NCBI GenBank assembly: GCA_902826065.1
Contig: CADEDM010000033.1
Coordinates: forward strand, 1-33,048
DNA length: 33,048 nt
From: an uncultured Acidobacteriota bacterium
Lineage (GTDB): Bacteria > Acidobacteriota > Vicinamibacteria > Vicinamibacterales > UBA2999
Direction: 5' to 3'
Shown: positions 1-9,151 of the stretch, piece after piece
Position numbering within the stretch: position 1 is the first letter of the stretch
How the letters are laid out: each line of letters opens with the position of its first letter
Made by a program: the position numbers and the translations under genes
The notes under the pieces: model-generated
Told to the model about the DNA's origin: nothing
The model's input: the letters and a program-made list of their open reading frames with translations, nothing else
Database searches by the model: none

Positions 1-2024
1 ATCTGAAGCCGTCGAACGTGCTGGTCGACACAGAGGGCCGGGTGAAGCTGCTCGATTTCGGGGTCGGGTCGTGGCTCGATCACGAGTCCCCGGACGGGGC
101 GCGGGCCGGCCCACGCCGGTTCACGCCCGAGTTCGCCGCGCCGGAGCAGGTGCAGGGCGGCGCGATCACGACCGCCACCGATGTGTACGCGCTGGGCGCG
201 CTGTTGTACGTGCTCCTGACTGGCCAGCATCCGGCCGGCGATTCAGCGCCGCGACGGCCATCGGACGTCATCGCCGACCGCGGCACGCGCCGCCGCCTGC
301 GCGGAGATCTCGATGCGATCATCGCCAAGGCCCTGAGGGTCGATCCCGCCGCGCGGTATGAGGGCGTGGCTGCGCTCGCTGACGACCTGCGCCGGCATCT
401 GCGCCACGAGCCGGTTGGCGCCCGACCCGCGACCGTGGCCTACCGTGCCGCCACCTTCATCCGGCGCCACCCCTGGTCGGTGGCAGCGTCGGTCGTGACC
501 GTGGCCGTGCTGAGTGCCGGCCTCATCCTGACCGACCGACAGCGACGCATCGCGGACAGCCGGTTTCAGCAGCTGCGACAGTTGTCAGGTCAGGTCTTCT
601 CGCTCGACGCTCGCCTCAACTACGTGCCGGGCACGACGCAAGCGAGGGAAGAGCTGGTGACGGCCTCGCTGCAGTACCTCGAAGGACTGTCGGCCGCCGC
701 GCAGTCCGACCTCGACCTGGCCTATGAAGTCGCCGACGGCTATCTCAGCATGGCCAGGATTCAGGGCGTGCCCACCGGGCCGACCCTCGGACGTTTCGAC
801 CAGGCCGAAGCCAGTCTCGTCAAGGCCGACGCCCTGGCCGAGACGCTGCTCGCCGCCCGGCCCACCGACCTGCGTGCCCGCATCCTGTCGGTCGATATTG
901 GTCACGATCGCATGATCGTCGCCGATTCCGTGCGCCGCCACGGAGACGCGATGGCCTTTGCGACGGACACTGCGGCCCTCATCGAGGACGTGCTGAACGA
1001 CAGCCGCGCCACGCCCGAGCAGCGGCGATCGGTGATCGCCAAGTACGCCAACGTCGCGCTCGCCAACGTCAACCTGCGTCGCTACGACGAAGGCGTCCGC
1101 CTCGCCCGCCGACACGTCGAGCTGATGCGGTCGATGGTCGCGGACCCCGGCCCGCTCAGCGGCTCGTTGAGCGTGCTGGCCAACGCCCTCCGCCTCCAGG
1201 GCGATCTCGACGGCGCGCTCGCAGCGATTCGCGAGGCGCGCGCCACCGCGGCGACGGCTACGGGTCAGCGCCTGACGCAGGACCGGTATGGGCCCCTGCT
1301 GCGCGAGGGATTCATCCTCGGCGAAGATCGCAGTGTCAGCCTGGAGCGTCCGACCGAGGCGCTGGTGCCGCTGCGCGAGGCCTTCGCGATGGTGGAGGCC
1401 GGCGCGCGGGACGATCCGGGCGACTACACCAACCGCAGCCGCGTCGGCACCGTGGGTCGCGAGCTGGGCGACATCTTGCGGTGGCGTGACCCGCGGGAAG
1501 CGCTCGCGATCTACGACGTCGCTCTCGGCCGTCTCGGAGAGATCGAGAACAACGTCCGGGCGCGCCGTGACAGTGCGCTCGTCCTGGCCAGCTCGGCGTA
1601 CGCCTTGCGCCGTCTCGACCGCGTCGCCGAGGCGAATGGACGAATCGAGAAGGCGCTCGCCATCCTCACTGAGACCAAGGACTATCCCGCCCGGACGATG
1701 GCGTTCGACGACGCGTTGTTCACGGTGCTGCTGTCGCGCGCCGATCAGCGCGCCGACGAGAAGCAGCTGGCGCCGGCGATCGCCGACTATCGCGCGATCA
1801 TCGCACTCGTCACGCAGGCGAAATCAGACGTCGACCATGACCTGCGAGACGCCAACAGCCTGTCGCTGCTGTACGAGGAGCTGGCCCGGTTGTATCGATC
1901 GACGGGCGACGCGGCTGAGGCCGGGGCCCTCGACGCGAGGCGTCGAGGGCTGTGGCAGCATTGGGATCGCATGCTGCCGAACAACCGCTTCGTTCGGCGC
2001 CGACTGGCGTCGCTGCAGCCGTAG
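1..2024 (+). CDS. Transmembrane Ser/Thr protein kinase with TPR-like C-terminus (5' partial)
   Basis: The gene enters from the left edge. The first complete codon (nt 3) reads LKPSNVLVD, the end of the Hanks-kinase catalytic loop (HRDLKPSN). It is followed by the Mg-binding DFG at about nt 54-62, an APEQ motif and the TDVYALG helix F region. A hydrophobic segment at nt 474-533 is a single membrane anchor. The remaining ~490 residues are alanine-rich helical repeats of TPR type, probably outside the cytoplasm. The layout and sequence match the second kinase at 6398-9151 (shared RGDLDA..AKAL and ADDLRRHL motifs), so the two are paralogs. The P-loop and the catalytic Asp lie outside the window. 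The gene converges on the DUF4412-like gene with an 18-base gap. Kinase class is certain; substrate and ligand are unknown. Confidence 0.93.
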   Translation, partial: LKPSNVLVDTEGRVKLLDFGVGSWLDHESPDGARAGPRRFTPEFAAPEQVQGGAITTATDVYALGALLYVLLTGQHPAGDSAPRRPSDVIADRGTRRRLRGDLDAIIAKALRVDPAARYEGVAALADDLRRHLRHEPVGARPATVAYRAATFIRRHPWSVAASVVTVAVLSAGLILTDRQRRIADSRFQQLRQLSGQVFSLDARLNYVPGTTQAREELVTASLQYLEGLSAAAQSDLDLAYEVADGYLSMARIQGVPTGPTLGRFDQAEASLVKADALAETLLAARPTDLRARILSVDIGHDRMIVADSVRRHGDAMAFATDTAALIEDVLNDSRATPEQRRSVIAKYANVALANVNLRRYDEGVRLARRHVELMRSMVADPGPLSGSLSVLANALRLQGDLDGALAAIREARATAATATGQRLTQDRYGPLLREGFILGEDRSVSLERPTEALVPLREAFAMVEAGARDDPGDYTNRSRVGTVGRELGDILRWRDPREALAIYDVALGRLGEIENNVRARRDSALVLASSAYALRRLDRVAEANGRIEKALAILTETKDYPARTMAFDDALFTVLLSRADQRADEKQLAPAIADYRAIIALVTQAKSDVDHDLRDANSLSLLYEELARLYRSTGDAAEAGALDARRRGLWQHWDRMLPNNRFVRRRLASLQP

Positions 2025-2042
2025 GCGCTGCGCGACGCGGAC

Positions 2043-2828
2043 CTACTTGCGTTCCTTGAGCGAGTAGCCGGCCGGCACGGCGAACATCGTGTCGTCGAGG
2101 GCGCCGGCCGACACCTCGGTCACGGTCGTGGTCGCGGTCATGCCGCCCATCTTCGCCAGCAGCCCGGCCATCGGGCCGCTGCCTTCCATCTTGATGCTGG
2201 TCTCGGTCTCGTACGCGATGCCGCCGATGTCGGCCATCTTGCGGTACATCTCCACCATCGCCTTCGACTGGCCGGGGCTGGCCTTCGCGGCGCGCGGGTC
2301 GCCGAAGATGAAGCCCTTCTCGGCGGCCTGCTTGTAGAAGGTGGCCCAGTCGGCCGTGCCCGGCGCGCCCTTCACGATCCACACCGGACCGGTGAGGTTG
2401 ACCATCATCTTCATCTCGCCGCCGCCCATCGTCGCGGGCACGCTCACGGCCATGTCGTAGCCGGCGGCGCTCTTCCCGCCGATCTCCTTGGTCTTGCCGT
2501 TGGACGTGATCTCGGCCTTCATCGCCGAGACGTCCACGTTCTTCGACATCTCGGCCTGGAACGCGCTCAGCGCGTAGACTTCGGCCTCTTTCTTCTTGAG
2601 GTCGAACGAGTACATCTTCTGGGCGTCGAGATCGATGATCGACACGAGCGTCTTGTCGCCCATCACCGTCTCGGTGCGCATCTTCGCGCCCTTGATGTAG
2701 GTGGTGCCCGTGGTCGTGCCGGACATCCCCATGCCCTTGCCGGTGGTGGTCTGCTTGATGGTGACGTCCGCCACGGCGGGAGCGGCGAGGGCGAGCGACA
2801 GGAACGAGACGAGAGCGGCGCGGCGCAT
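2043..2828 (-). CDS. Exported DUF4412-like protein
   Basis: 261 residues beginning MRRAALVSFLSLALAAPAVA, a clear Sec signal peptide, so the mature protein is periplasmic or secreted. The start at 2828 is fixed by AGGAGG nine bases upstream. The frame is open further upstream, but that part has no ribosome site. The mature part is Met- and Lys-rich (GKGMGMSGTTTGTTYIKGAKMRTE) and continues as beta-strand-like segments ending VPAGYSLKERK. This pattern (strand ladder, threonine-rich N-terminus, 'VPAGY' near the end) resembles the DUF4412 family of acidobacterial and bacteroidete exported proteins, which have no known function. It is transcribed in the same direction as the glycine-rich protein gene upstream, but a strong hairpin separates them, so it probably has its own promoter. 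The family assignment is by resemblance only. Confidence 0.75.
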   Translation of the reverse strand: MRRAALVSFLSLALAAPAVADVTIKQTTTGKGMGMSGTTTGTTYIKGAKMRTETVMGDKTLVSIIDLDAQKMYSFDLKKKEAEVYALSAFQAEMSKNVDVSAMKAEITSNGKTKEIGGKSAAGYDMAVSVPATMGGGEMKMMVNLTGPVWIVKGAPGTADWATFYKQAAEKGFIFGDPRAAKASPGQSKAMVEMYRKMADIGGIAYETETSIKMEGSGPMAGLLAKMGGMTATTTVTEVSAGALDDTMFAVPAGYSLKERK

Positions 2829-2863
2829 GTAGCAGATCCTCCTGGGGGAGGGCACGATTGCCC

Positions 2864-2869
2864 AGTATA
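2864..2869 (-). promoter_or_regulatory. Possible -10 box (TATACT) for the DUF4412-like gene
   Basis: TATACT on the minus strand ends 35 bases before the ATG at 2828, and AGGAGG lies between them. No good -35 hexamer is seen 17 bases upstream, so this is tentative. Confidence 0.35.
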
Positions 2870-2955
2870 GCCCTGACGATCGGGCCGGGCTCGTGCACCT
2901 CTCCCCGGGAATATCGCACCGGCGCGCCCGCGACTGCAGGGGCAGAGGCAATCGT

Positions 2956-3001
2956 CTGGCGGCCGGCGCCGCCGCGTGCGCGGCGCCGCCCGGACCGCCA
3001 G
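2956..3001 (-). terminator. Large GC-rich hairpin after the glycine-rich protein gene
   Basis: Nested perfect arms: outer CTGGCGG (2956-2962) with CCGCCAG (2995-3001), inner CGGCGCCGC (2964-2972) with GCGGCGCCG (2980-2988), and a 7-base loop. It begins 13 bases past the stop codon of the gene ending at 3015. There is no T-tract, so it may be a non-canonical terminator or an mRNA 3'-stabilising structure. Confidence 0.5.
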
Positions 3002-3014
3002 GCCAGCCGTGGGC

Positions 3015-5660
3015 TTACTTTCGAATCGGGATGCCCATGGTGTCGTTCAGGAACGTCACGTTGGCATACAGGGTCTTCGCCGCGTTGAACGTGCCGCCGA
3101 GGCCGTTCGAGCACGACGTCCTCAACTGCCGGCCGGAGTGCGCCTCGATCTGCTTCAGCAGCGCCGCCAGGATGGCGGCGGCCCGCTTGTAGTCCCTGCG
3201 GTCGATGGCCACCTGCGCCTGCGACAGCGCCAGCTGATAGGACACCGTGATGGTGTGGTCGGCGATGCAGCCGAACTTCTCGTAGAAGTCGAGGGCCTTG
3301 CCGAGCGCGGCCGCCGTCATCGCGATGTTGAGCGTGAAGGGCGCCGTGCGCACGAGCGCGCCCGACGTGCCGCGGATCGTCATCGTGTAGCTGCCGGCGA
3401 GCACGGTCGGACCCGTGGTGATGTCGACCTGGCCGTTGACCGTGCCGCCGAACGGCGGCGTCACGCTCGGCGTGAGGTAGTTCATCGTCACGCCTGCCGG
3501 CACGTTCAGCGTGCTGAAGGTCACCGGCGCCGAGAACGACACGTTGGCCGTCACGGGAATCGTGCGCGGCTCCGTTTCGTTGGGCACCATCGTCGCCGTG
3601 TTCACGGGACCGACGGTGAAGTTGGGCGGCGGCGTGAAGTTGGCCGTCACCGCCTTCGTCATGTCCATCACCACAGTCGTCGTCAGCGCCATCGGGTCGG
3701 TGACGCCGCCTGACCAGCCCGTGAACGTGTAGCCCGGCGCCGCCGCGGCCGAGATGATGACGACGGTGTGCCGGTTCACGCCCGTGGCGCCCACTGGCGG
3801 CGTCGTCGAGCCTCCGGCCGCCGGATTGGCGACCATCGTCAGCGTGACCGGGTCGTCGTTCGAGACCCCGCCGACGATCGGGCATTCCATCTGCATCACC
3901 GGCGGGCCGAACACGCACAGCTCGAAGGCGCCGATGTCGTAGCCGCCTTCGGCGGGCCGATCCTGGCCGCGCTGGTCGCGGCCCAGGGCCACGTTCGGAT
4001 CGGCGGTGTTGATCGCCGGACTCGACAGCGGGATGCGCATCGTCGCCGTGCGGCCCTGGTTCATCTGCAGCGGCCCGAGCAGCGGATCCGCCGCGACGGC
4101 GATGCCGAGGCAGTTGTCGTTCTGCTCGATCAGGTTGCCGCGCATGTCGACGGCGATCGATCCGCCCAGCGAGCACTCCGCGGTGCCGTTGTCGGCGATG
4201 ATCGAGTTGTAGAGGCGCAGCACGGCGCGGCCGCGCCACTGCACGGCAACGAGCCCGGCGCCGAAGCCGGTGCCGTTGTTGCTCGCGATCGTCGAATGCG
4301 TGACGTTGAGCTCGCCGTCGACCGAGAAGAGCCCGGCGCCGCGATCGTTACCGTTGGGCGCCGCGCCGGACGCGCCGTTGCCTCCGCCGACGCCGCGCAC
4401 CGCGACGTTGCCGGTGAAGGTGCTGTTGCGCACCGTGACGACCCCGGCGTGATTGAAGATCGCGCCCCCCAGTCCGGCACCGCCGCCGCCGGTACCGCGC
4501 CGCCCGCCGCCACCGAACATGCCGGCCGATCCGCTGCCGCCGTCGTTCAGCGTTCCGTAGCCGGACGAGCCGCCGCCGGCACCGAAGCCGCCATCGCCGC
4601 CGTCGGCGCCGAAGACGTTGTCGCCCCAGCCGGCGCCGCCGCCGCCGCCGAAGCCGCCATTGCCGCCGTGACCGCCGTGCCGGCCGCCCGCGCCGCCGCC
4701 ACCGCCGTAGTCGCCGTGGCCACCGTCGCTGCTCGTCAGGATCGTCGTGCCGCCGCCGCCCCCGCCGCCGCCGGCGCAGGCGGCGGTGCCGCCGGTGCTG
4801 CCCACTCCGCCATTGCCGCCGCACGCGATGCCGCCGATGCGACTGCGCGCCTGGCGCAGCGTGCCGCCGCCGCCGCCGCCGTGCGCGTCGTTCCCCGAGC
4901 CCACGCACGCACCGAAGCCGTTGCCGCGCGACCCGCCGCCGCCCACGCCGCCCTCGCAGATCGTGAAGTCGCCGTCGGGGCGGCCGTGGCCGCCCATGCC
5001 GCCGCCGCCGCCGAAGGTGTTCTCGGCGCCCGACGATCCGGCGCCGTTGCCGCCCATCGCGATGTTGCCGACGAACGTGCTGTTCTCGACGAGGAGTTGC
5101 CCGCCGCCGACGTAGACGGCCCCGCCGGCGCCCAGTCCGCCGCCACCCCCGAAGCCGCCGTCGCCGCCGCGGGCCAGGAAGCCGCGGATGGTCATCTGGC
5201 GCAGGGTCAGACGGCCGCCGGTCCCCACCGCGAAGGCGCGCACCGCTGCCGGGCCGCCGTGCATCAGGATGGCGCCGTAGCCCTCGATGACGATGCCGCT
5301 CGTCACGAGCGGCGTCGCCGTGGGCCCGAACGGGTTCGTGGCGTCGTCGAGGACGGCATCGAGCTGCAGGGTCCCGCCCTGCGGCAGGATGATGATGTCG
5401 TCGCCCTTGCCGGGCAGGCACGACGTCGTCACCGTGCCGGTCTGTCCGCCCGCCGAGTAGACGGTGGCGATCGACGCGTCGAAGTTGGCGGCGAAGATCG
5501 CCTCCTGCAGCGAGCAGCCGGGTACTTTCGTCCCGATCTTCTGTTGCAGGGTCGTGACGTAGATGATGTTGGCCGCTGCCGGGGCGGCGCCGCCGAGCAA
5601 CAGAGTCAGCAAGGCGAGCCCACTCGCCATCCACGTCCGCATTCGGGTCCAGCAGGTCAT
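3015..5660 (-). CDS. Secreted glycine-rich beta-helix protein (CSLREA type) with InlB-like repeat and helical C-terminus
   Basis: 881 residues. The start at 5660 is set by GGAGG six bases upstream and a signal peptide (residues 1-30, cut near APAAA/N). Domains in order: a CSLQEAI motif at 49-55, the hallmark of CSLREA/parallel beta-helix surface proteins; a glycine-rich segment from about 160 to 400 with runs such as GGGGGG, interrupted by beta-helix rungs (NSTFVGN, NSTFTGN); a closing DQRGQDRP..DIGAFE motif (562-580) typical of choice-of-anchor-Q proteins; an InlB-type B-repeat (about 608-676, GYTFTGWSGG..TANF); an Ig-like strand region; and a helical C-terminal domain (about 783-845) resembling the FIMAH domain. 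It is probably a secreted or surface adhesin-like protein. It lies divergently upstream of the ECF sigma gene, which suggests but does not show regulation by it. Confidence 0.88.
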   Translation of the reverse strand: MTCWTRMRTWMASGLALLTLLLGGAAPAAANIIYVTTLQQKIGTKVPGCSLQEAIFAANFDASIATVYSAGGQTGTVTTSCLPGKGDDIIILPQGGTLQLDAVLDDATNPFGPTATPLVTSGIVIEGYGAILMHGGPAAVRAFAVGTGGRLTLRQMTIRGFLARGGDGGFGGGGGLGAGGAVYVGGGQLLVENSTFVGNIAMGGNGAGSSGAENTFGGGGGMGGHGRPDGDFTICEGGVGGGGSRGNGFGACVGSGNDAHGGGGGGTLRQARSRIGGIACGGNGGVGSTGGTAACAGGGGGGGGTTILTSSDGGHGDYGGGGGAGGRHGGHGGNGGFGGGGGAGWGDNVFGADGGDGGFGAGGGSSGYGTLNDGGSGSAGMFGGGGRRGTGGGGAGLGGAIFNHAGVVTVRNSTFTGNVAVRGVGGGNGASGAAPNGNDRGAGLFSVDGELNVTHSTIASNNGTGFGAGLVAVQWRGRAVLRLYNSIIADNGTAECSLGGSIAVDMRGNLIEQNDNCLGIAVAADPLLGPLQMNQGRTATMRIPLSSPAINTADPNVALGRDQRGQDRPAEGGYDIGAFELCVFGPPVMQMECPIVGGVSNDDPVTLTMVANPAAGGSTTPPVGATGVNRHTVVIISAAAAPGYTFTGWSGGVTDPMALTTTVVMDMTKAVTANFTPPPNFTVGPVNTATMVPNETEPRTIPVTANVSFSAPVTFSTLNVPAGVTMNYLTPSVTPPFGGTVNGQVDITTGPTVLAGSYTMTIRGTSGALVRTAPFTLNIAMTAAALGKALDFYEKFGCIADHTITVSYQLALSQAQVAIDRRDYKRAAAILAALLKQIEAHSGRQLRTSCSNGLGGTFNAAKTLYANVTFLNDTMGIPIRK

Positions 5661-5798
5661 GACGGTCCTCCGTGAAGTTTCCGGACGCCGCGCCGGCGAC
5701 CCGGGGGCACGGGTTCGGGCGTACTTCCGGAATCGCAAGGTCGCGATCGAATCCGGACACCGGGCTGCGATAGGCTGGGCCCCACGTCGGGCGTCGCC

Positions 5799-6386
5799 AT
5801 GACCGGACCCTCGCATTCCTCGCTCGGAACCCTGTTGGCGACGGCCGAGGGGCAGCCGGCGCCCGGCTCGGCGCTGTTCGCCGCGTTGTACGGCGAGTTG
5901 CACCGCATCGCCTCCCGCGAGCTACAGCGCCAGGGGTGGGGCGTTTCCCTCGGCGCGACGAGCCTGTTGCACGAGGCCTACCTCGACTTGTCGAAACGCG
6001 ACCCGGCCGCGTTTCCCGACAAGCCGCGATTCCTCGGCTACGCGTCGCGCGTCATGCGCGGCCTGATCGTCGACTACGCCCGGCACCGCCAGGCGGTGAA
6101 GCGGGGCGGGCGGTTCGAGCTCACCGGCCTGGCCGACAACGCCCAGGCGCTGCCGGCCGCGGCGGCGTCGGCCGACCTTGTCCGGATCAGCGACGCACTC
6201 GACGATCTCTCCAGCGTGGAACCCGTGCTCGCCGAGGTCGTCGACCTCAAGTACTTCTGTGGCTTCTCGTTCGAGGAGATCGCCGCCATGAAGGGCCTGT
6301 CGGAACGCACCGTGCGCCGGCACTGGACCAAGGCGCGCGCCTACCTGCACGACGCCCTGCGCGACGACGCGTCGCCCGGCGCCTGA
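5799..6386 (+). CDS. ECF sigma factor (TIGR02999/Sigma70_ECF family)
   Basis: 195 residues. Region 2 includes SLLHEAYLDLSK and RFLGYASRVMRGLIVDYARHR, the characteristic signature of the TIGR02999 (PF07638) ECF-like sigma factors common in Acidobacteria and Planctomycetes. Region 4 is VDLKYFCGFSFEEIAAMKGLSERTVRRHWTKARAYL, a helix-turn-helix that reads -35 elements. The stop is 11 bases before the ATG of a Ser/Thr kinase gene, so the two are almost certainly one operon. No anti-sigma factor gene is adjacent. In this family a co-encoded kinase often takes that control role; that is an inference here. The ATG at 5799 has no strong ribosome site. Confidence 0.93.
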   Translation: MTGPSHSSLGTLLATAEGQPAPGSALFAALYGELHRIASRELQRQGWGVSLGATSLLHEAYLDLSKRDPAAFPDKPRFLGYASRVMRGLIVDYARHRQAVKRGGRFELTGLADNAQALPAAAASADLVRISDALDDLSSVEPVLAEVVDLKYFCGFSFEEIAAMKGLSERTVRRHWTKARAYLHDALRDDASPGA

Positions 6387-6397
6387 GCCGCCACGAC

Positions 6398-9151
6398 ATG
6401 TCCGGGGATCGTCTGTCGCAGTGGCAGTCGGCGAGTCCGTACCTGGACACGGCGCTCGACCTGCCACCCGACGAGCGTGCCGCCTGGCTGGCGGAGCTGC
6501 GCCAGACCTCGCCCGCGATCGCCGCGGAGATCGAGCGCTGGCTGAACGAGTGCGCGCTGGTCGAGGCCACCGAGTTCCTCGAGCGCGACGCCACGCCCGA
6601 CCCGTCGCGCGCGGCTCTCGCCGGGGTCGACGTCGGTGCCTACCGGCTGACCTCGCTCGTTGGACACGGCGGCATGGGCACGGTGTGGCTGGCCGAGCGG
6701 ACCGACGGGCGCTTCACCGGCCGGGTCGCCGTGAAGCTGCTCAACCCGGCGCTGGTCGGACGTCGCGGCGAGGAGCGATTCGCGCAGGAGGGGCGCATCC
6801 TCGCCCGTCTCACCCATCCCGGCATCGCCCGCCTGGTCGACGCCGGCGTCACGGGCATCGGCCAGCCGTACCTCGCCCTCGAGTTCGTCGACGGCGTCCC
6901 GATCGACCGCCACTGCGATGCCCGCCGCCTCGACGTCGAGGCACGCCTGCGTCTCGTGCTCGACGTGCTCGACGCCGTGCAGGTGGCGCACAACCAGCTC
7001 GTCGTGCACCGCGACATCAAGCCGTCGAACGTGATGGTCACGACCGACGGCATCGTGAAGCTGCTCGACTTCGGCATCGCCCGGCTGCTCCAGCCCGATG
7101 CGCTCGACACGGCCGGTCTGACGCGCGACAGCCAGGCGATGCTGACACCCGCCTACGCCGCGCCCGAGCAGGTGAACAACGGCGACATCACGGTCGCGAC
7201 CGACGTCTATGCGCTGGGCGTGCTGGTCTACCTGCTGTTGACGGGGCGGCATCCCGCGGAGCCCGAGCTGAGCCGGCCCGCCAGCCTCATCCGCGCCATC
7301 ACCGACGTCGACCCGCCGCTGATGTCGACGCGCGTCGTCGACGCCGATCCGCGACTCACCGGCACGCCGGCCGCGAATGCCGAGGCCCGCGCCGCAACGC
7401 CCGCGCGCCTGCGCGAGACGCTGCGCGGCGACCTCGACGCCGTCGTCGCCAAGGCGCTGGCCAAGGCACCGGCGGCCCGCTACGCCAGCGCCGCCGTGAT
7501 GGCCGACGACCTGCGCCGGCACCTCGAGCGCCGGCCGGTGCTGGCGCGTCGCATCACCGCCGGGTATCGCCTGCGCCGCTTCGTGGCGCGCAATCGTGTC
7601 GCCGTGGGACTGAGCGCCGTGGCGGCGACGGCGCTGGTTGCTGGCACGGCCGCCACCGTCATCCAGGCGCGCCGGGTGGCCGTGGAGCGCGACTTCGCGC
7701 TGCGTCAGCTGTCACGGGCCGAGTCGATCGTGGAGATGAACCGCTTCCTGCTCACGGACGCGGCGCCGATGGGCCAGCCGTTCACGGCCGGCACGCTGCT
7801 GCGCCGTGCCGAGGAGCTGCTGACGCGTCGCGCGGCCGTCGCGGTCGATCAGAACGTCGTCGAGTCGCTGGCCGAAGTCGGTTTCCAGTACTGGTCGCAG
7901 GACGAAGACGACAACGCGCGCCGGGTGTTGACGCAGGCCTACGAGCTGTCGCGCCGGCTGCCGGCCAGCGCGGCGTCGACGCGCGCCAAGGCCGGATGCA
8001 GCCTGGCCTCGGCGCTCGCTCGCGGCGTGGACATCCCGCGCGCGCGGCAGCTCATCACCGAGGCGCTGGCCGAGATGCCGGCGGGCGAGTCGTTCACGCT
8101 CGACCACGTGGCGTGCCTCAAGGACGCCGCACGTGTCGCACGCGAAGCCGGCGACTCGGCCGCCGATCTCCGCTATCTCGAGGAAGCGCGGGTGCGCCTC
8201 GAGGCCTCGGGCCTTGGCTCCGACAACTCGAAGCTGAGCCTGGTGCTGGAGCTCGCGGACGCGTCACGGACGGCCGGGCGCAGCACCGAGGCCAGCCGGC
8301 TGTTCGAGGACGCCTTCGCGCAGTTGACGTCACTCGGGCGCGATCGCACCGAGGAAGCCGGCACGCTGCTGAACAACTGGGGCCTGGCGCTGTCGTTCCT
8401 GGGCCGGCCGCGCGATGCCGAGAAGGCCTACCGGCAGGCGGTCGAGATCTCGCAGGCCACCGCCGACGGCGAGAGCGTGTCGCCGATGCTGCTGTTGAAC
8501 CTGGCGCGCCCGGTGCTCGAACTCGATCACGCCGACGAGGCGATCGCGCTGGTCGAACGCGCGCTTGCAGAGGCCCGCCGGCTCAAGGACGAAGTGGTGA
8601 AGAACCAGGCGCTGTTGTTCGGCGCGGTCGCCTATCGTGCGAAACGCGACGCGACGCGCGCCACGGCGTTGCTCGACGAGGCCGACACCGCCTTGCGACA
8701 GGTGCTGCCGCCCGACCACCCGGCCTTCGGCGCGATTGCCGAACAGCGAGCCGAGGATCTGGAACGCGCCGGCCGGCTGGCCGAAGCGCGGGTCGAGACC
8801 GATCGTGCGATGGCGTACGCGACCGGCAGCTCGCAGGGCGCGGGACTGGTGCGAACCGTGCTCTACCGTCGCGCCTCGATCGCGCTCGCGTCCGGCAACG
8901 CCGCGGCCGCCGTGGAGGATGCCCAGGCGGTCGTGCAGCAGATGACGGCGCGGCTGGGTACGGGCATCCGCGCGTCCAACCTCGGCCGCGTGCACCTGTT
9001 CCTGGGCCGGGCGCAGCTCGCCGCCGGTCGCCGCGCCGACGCGCGGACGTCGTTCGAGGAGGCGGCGGCGCATTTCGACGCGACTCTGACGCCCGACCAC
9101 CGCGAGTCACGCGAGGCGCGGGACTGGCTGGCACGCGCGTCTCAGCCGTGA
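6398..9151 (+). CDS. Transmembrane Ser/Thr protein kinase with TPR-like C-terminus
   Basis: 917 residues from the ATG at 6398. The reading frame is open upstream but overlaps the sigma gene, and the family-typical N-terminus begins here. Kinase domain about 82-380: glycine loop GHGGMGTVW (89-97), ATP-binding K113, catalytic HRDIKPSN (204-211, D206), DFG (224-226), APEQ (255-258). All key residues are present, so it should be active. One transmembrane helix spans about 401-423. The C-terminal ~490 residues are TPR-like helical repeats, predicted to lie outside the cytoplasm, perhaps for protein or ligand sensing. It is encoded directly after the ECF sigma factor, with which it probably forms one signalling unit, and is paralogous to the kinase at the window start. 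Confidence 0.94.
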   Translation: MSGDRLSQWQSASPYLDTALDLPPDERAAWLAELRQTSPAIAAEIERWLNECALVEATEFLERDATPDPSRAALAGVDVGAYRLTSLVGHGGMGTVWLAERTDGRFTGRVAVKLLNPALVGRRGEERFAQEGRILARLTHPGIARLVDAGVTGIGQPYLALEFVDGVPIDRHCDARRLDVEARLRLVLDVLDAVQVAHNQLVVHRDIKPSNVMVTTDGIVKLLDFGIARLLQPDALDTAGLTRDSQAMLTPAYAAPEQVNNGDITVATDVYALGVLVYLLLTGRHPAEPELSRPASLIRAITDVDPPLMSTRVVDADPRLTGTPAANAEARAATPARLRETLRGDLDAVVAKALAKAPAARYASAAVMADDLRRHLERRPVLARRITAGYRLRRFVARNRVAVGLSAVAATALVAGTAATVIQARRVAVERDFALRQLSRAESIVEMNRFLLTDAAPMGQPFTAGTLLRRAEELLTRRAAVAVDQNVVESLAEVGFQYWSQDEDDNARRVLTQAYELSRRLPASAASTRAKAGCSLASALARGVDIPRARQLITEALAEMPAGESFTLDHVACLKDAARVAREAGDSAADLRYLEEARVRLEASGLGSDNSKLSLVLELADASRTAGRSTEASRLFEDAFAQLTSLGRDRTEEAGTLLNNWGLALSFLGRPRDAEKAYRQAVEISQATADGESVSPMLLLNLARPVLELDHADEAIALVERALAEARRLKDEVVKNQALLFGAVAYRAKRDATRATALLDEADTALRQVLPPDHPAFGAIAEQRAEDLERAGRLAEARVETDRAMAYATGSSQGAGLVRTVLYRRASIALASGNAAAAVEDAQAVVQQMTARLGTGIRASNLGRVHLFLGRAQLAAGRRADARTSFEEAAAHFDATLTPDHRESREARDWLARASQP

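Noticed and set aside
4600-5160. GCC-repeat tract that could look like a satellite or CRISPR-like repeat
   Set aside because: The periodicity comes from glycine codons in the beta-helix protein; there are no uniform repeats with unique spacers.
3768-5675. Long open frame (635 codons) on the plus strand opposite the glycine-rich protein gene
   Set aside because: It is the shadow of GC-rich glycine codons; its product is an Ala/Arg/Val-rich low-complexity string with no domain, while the minus strand has a signal peptide, ribosome site and known motifs.
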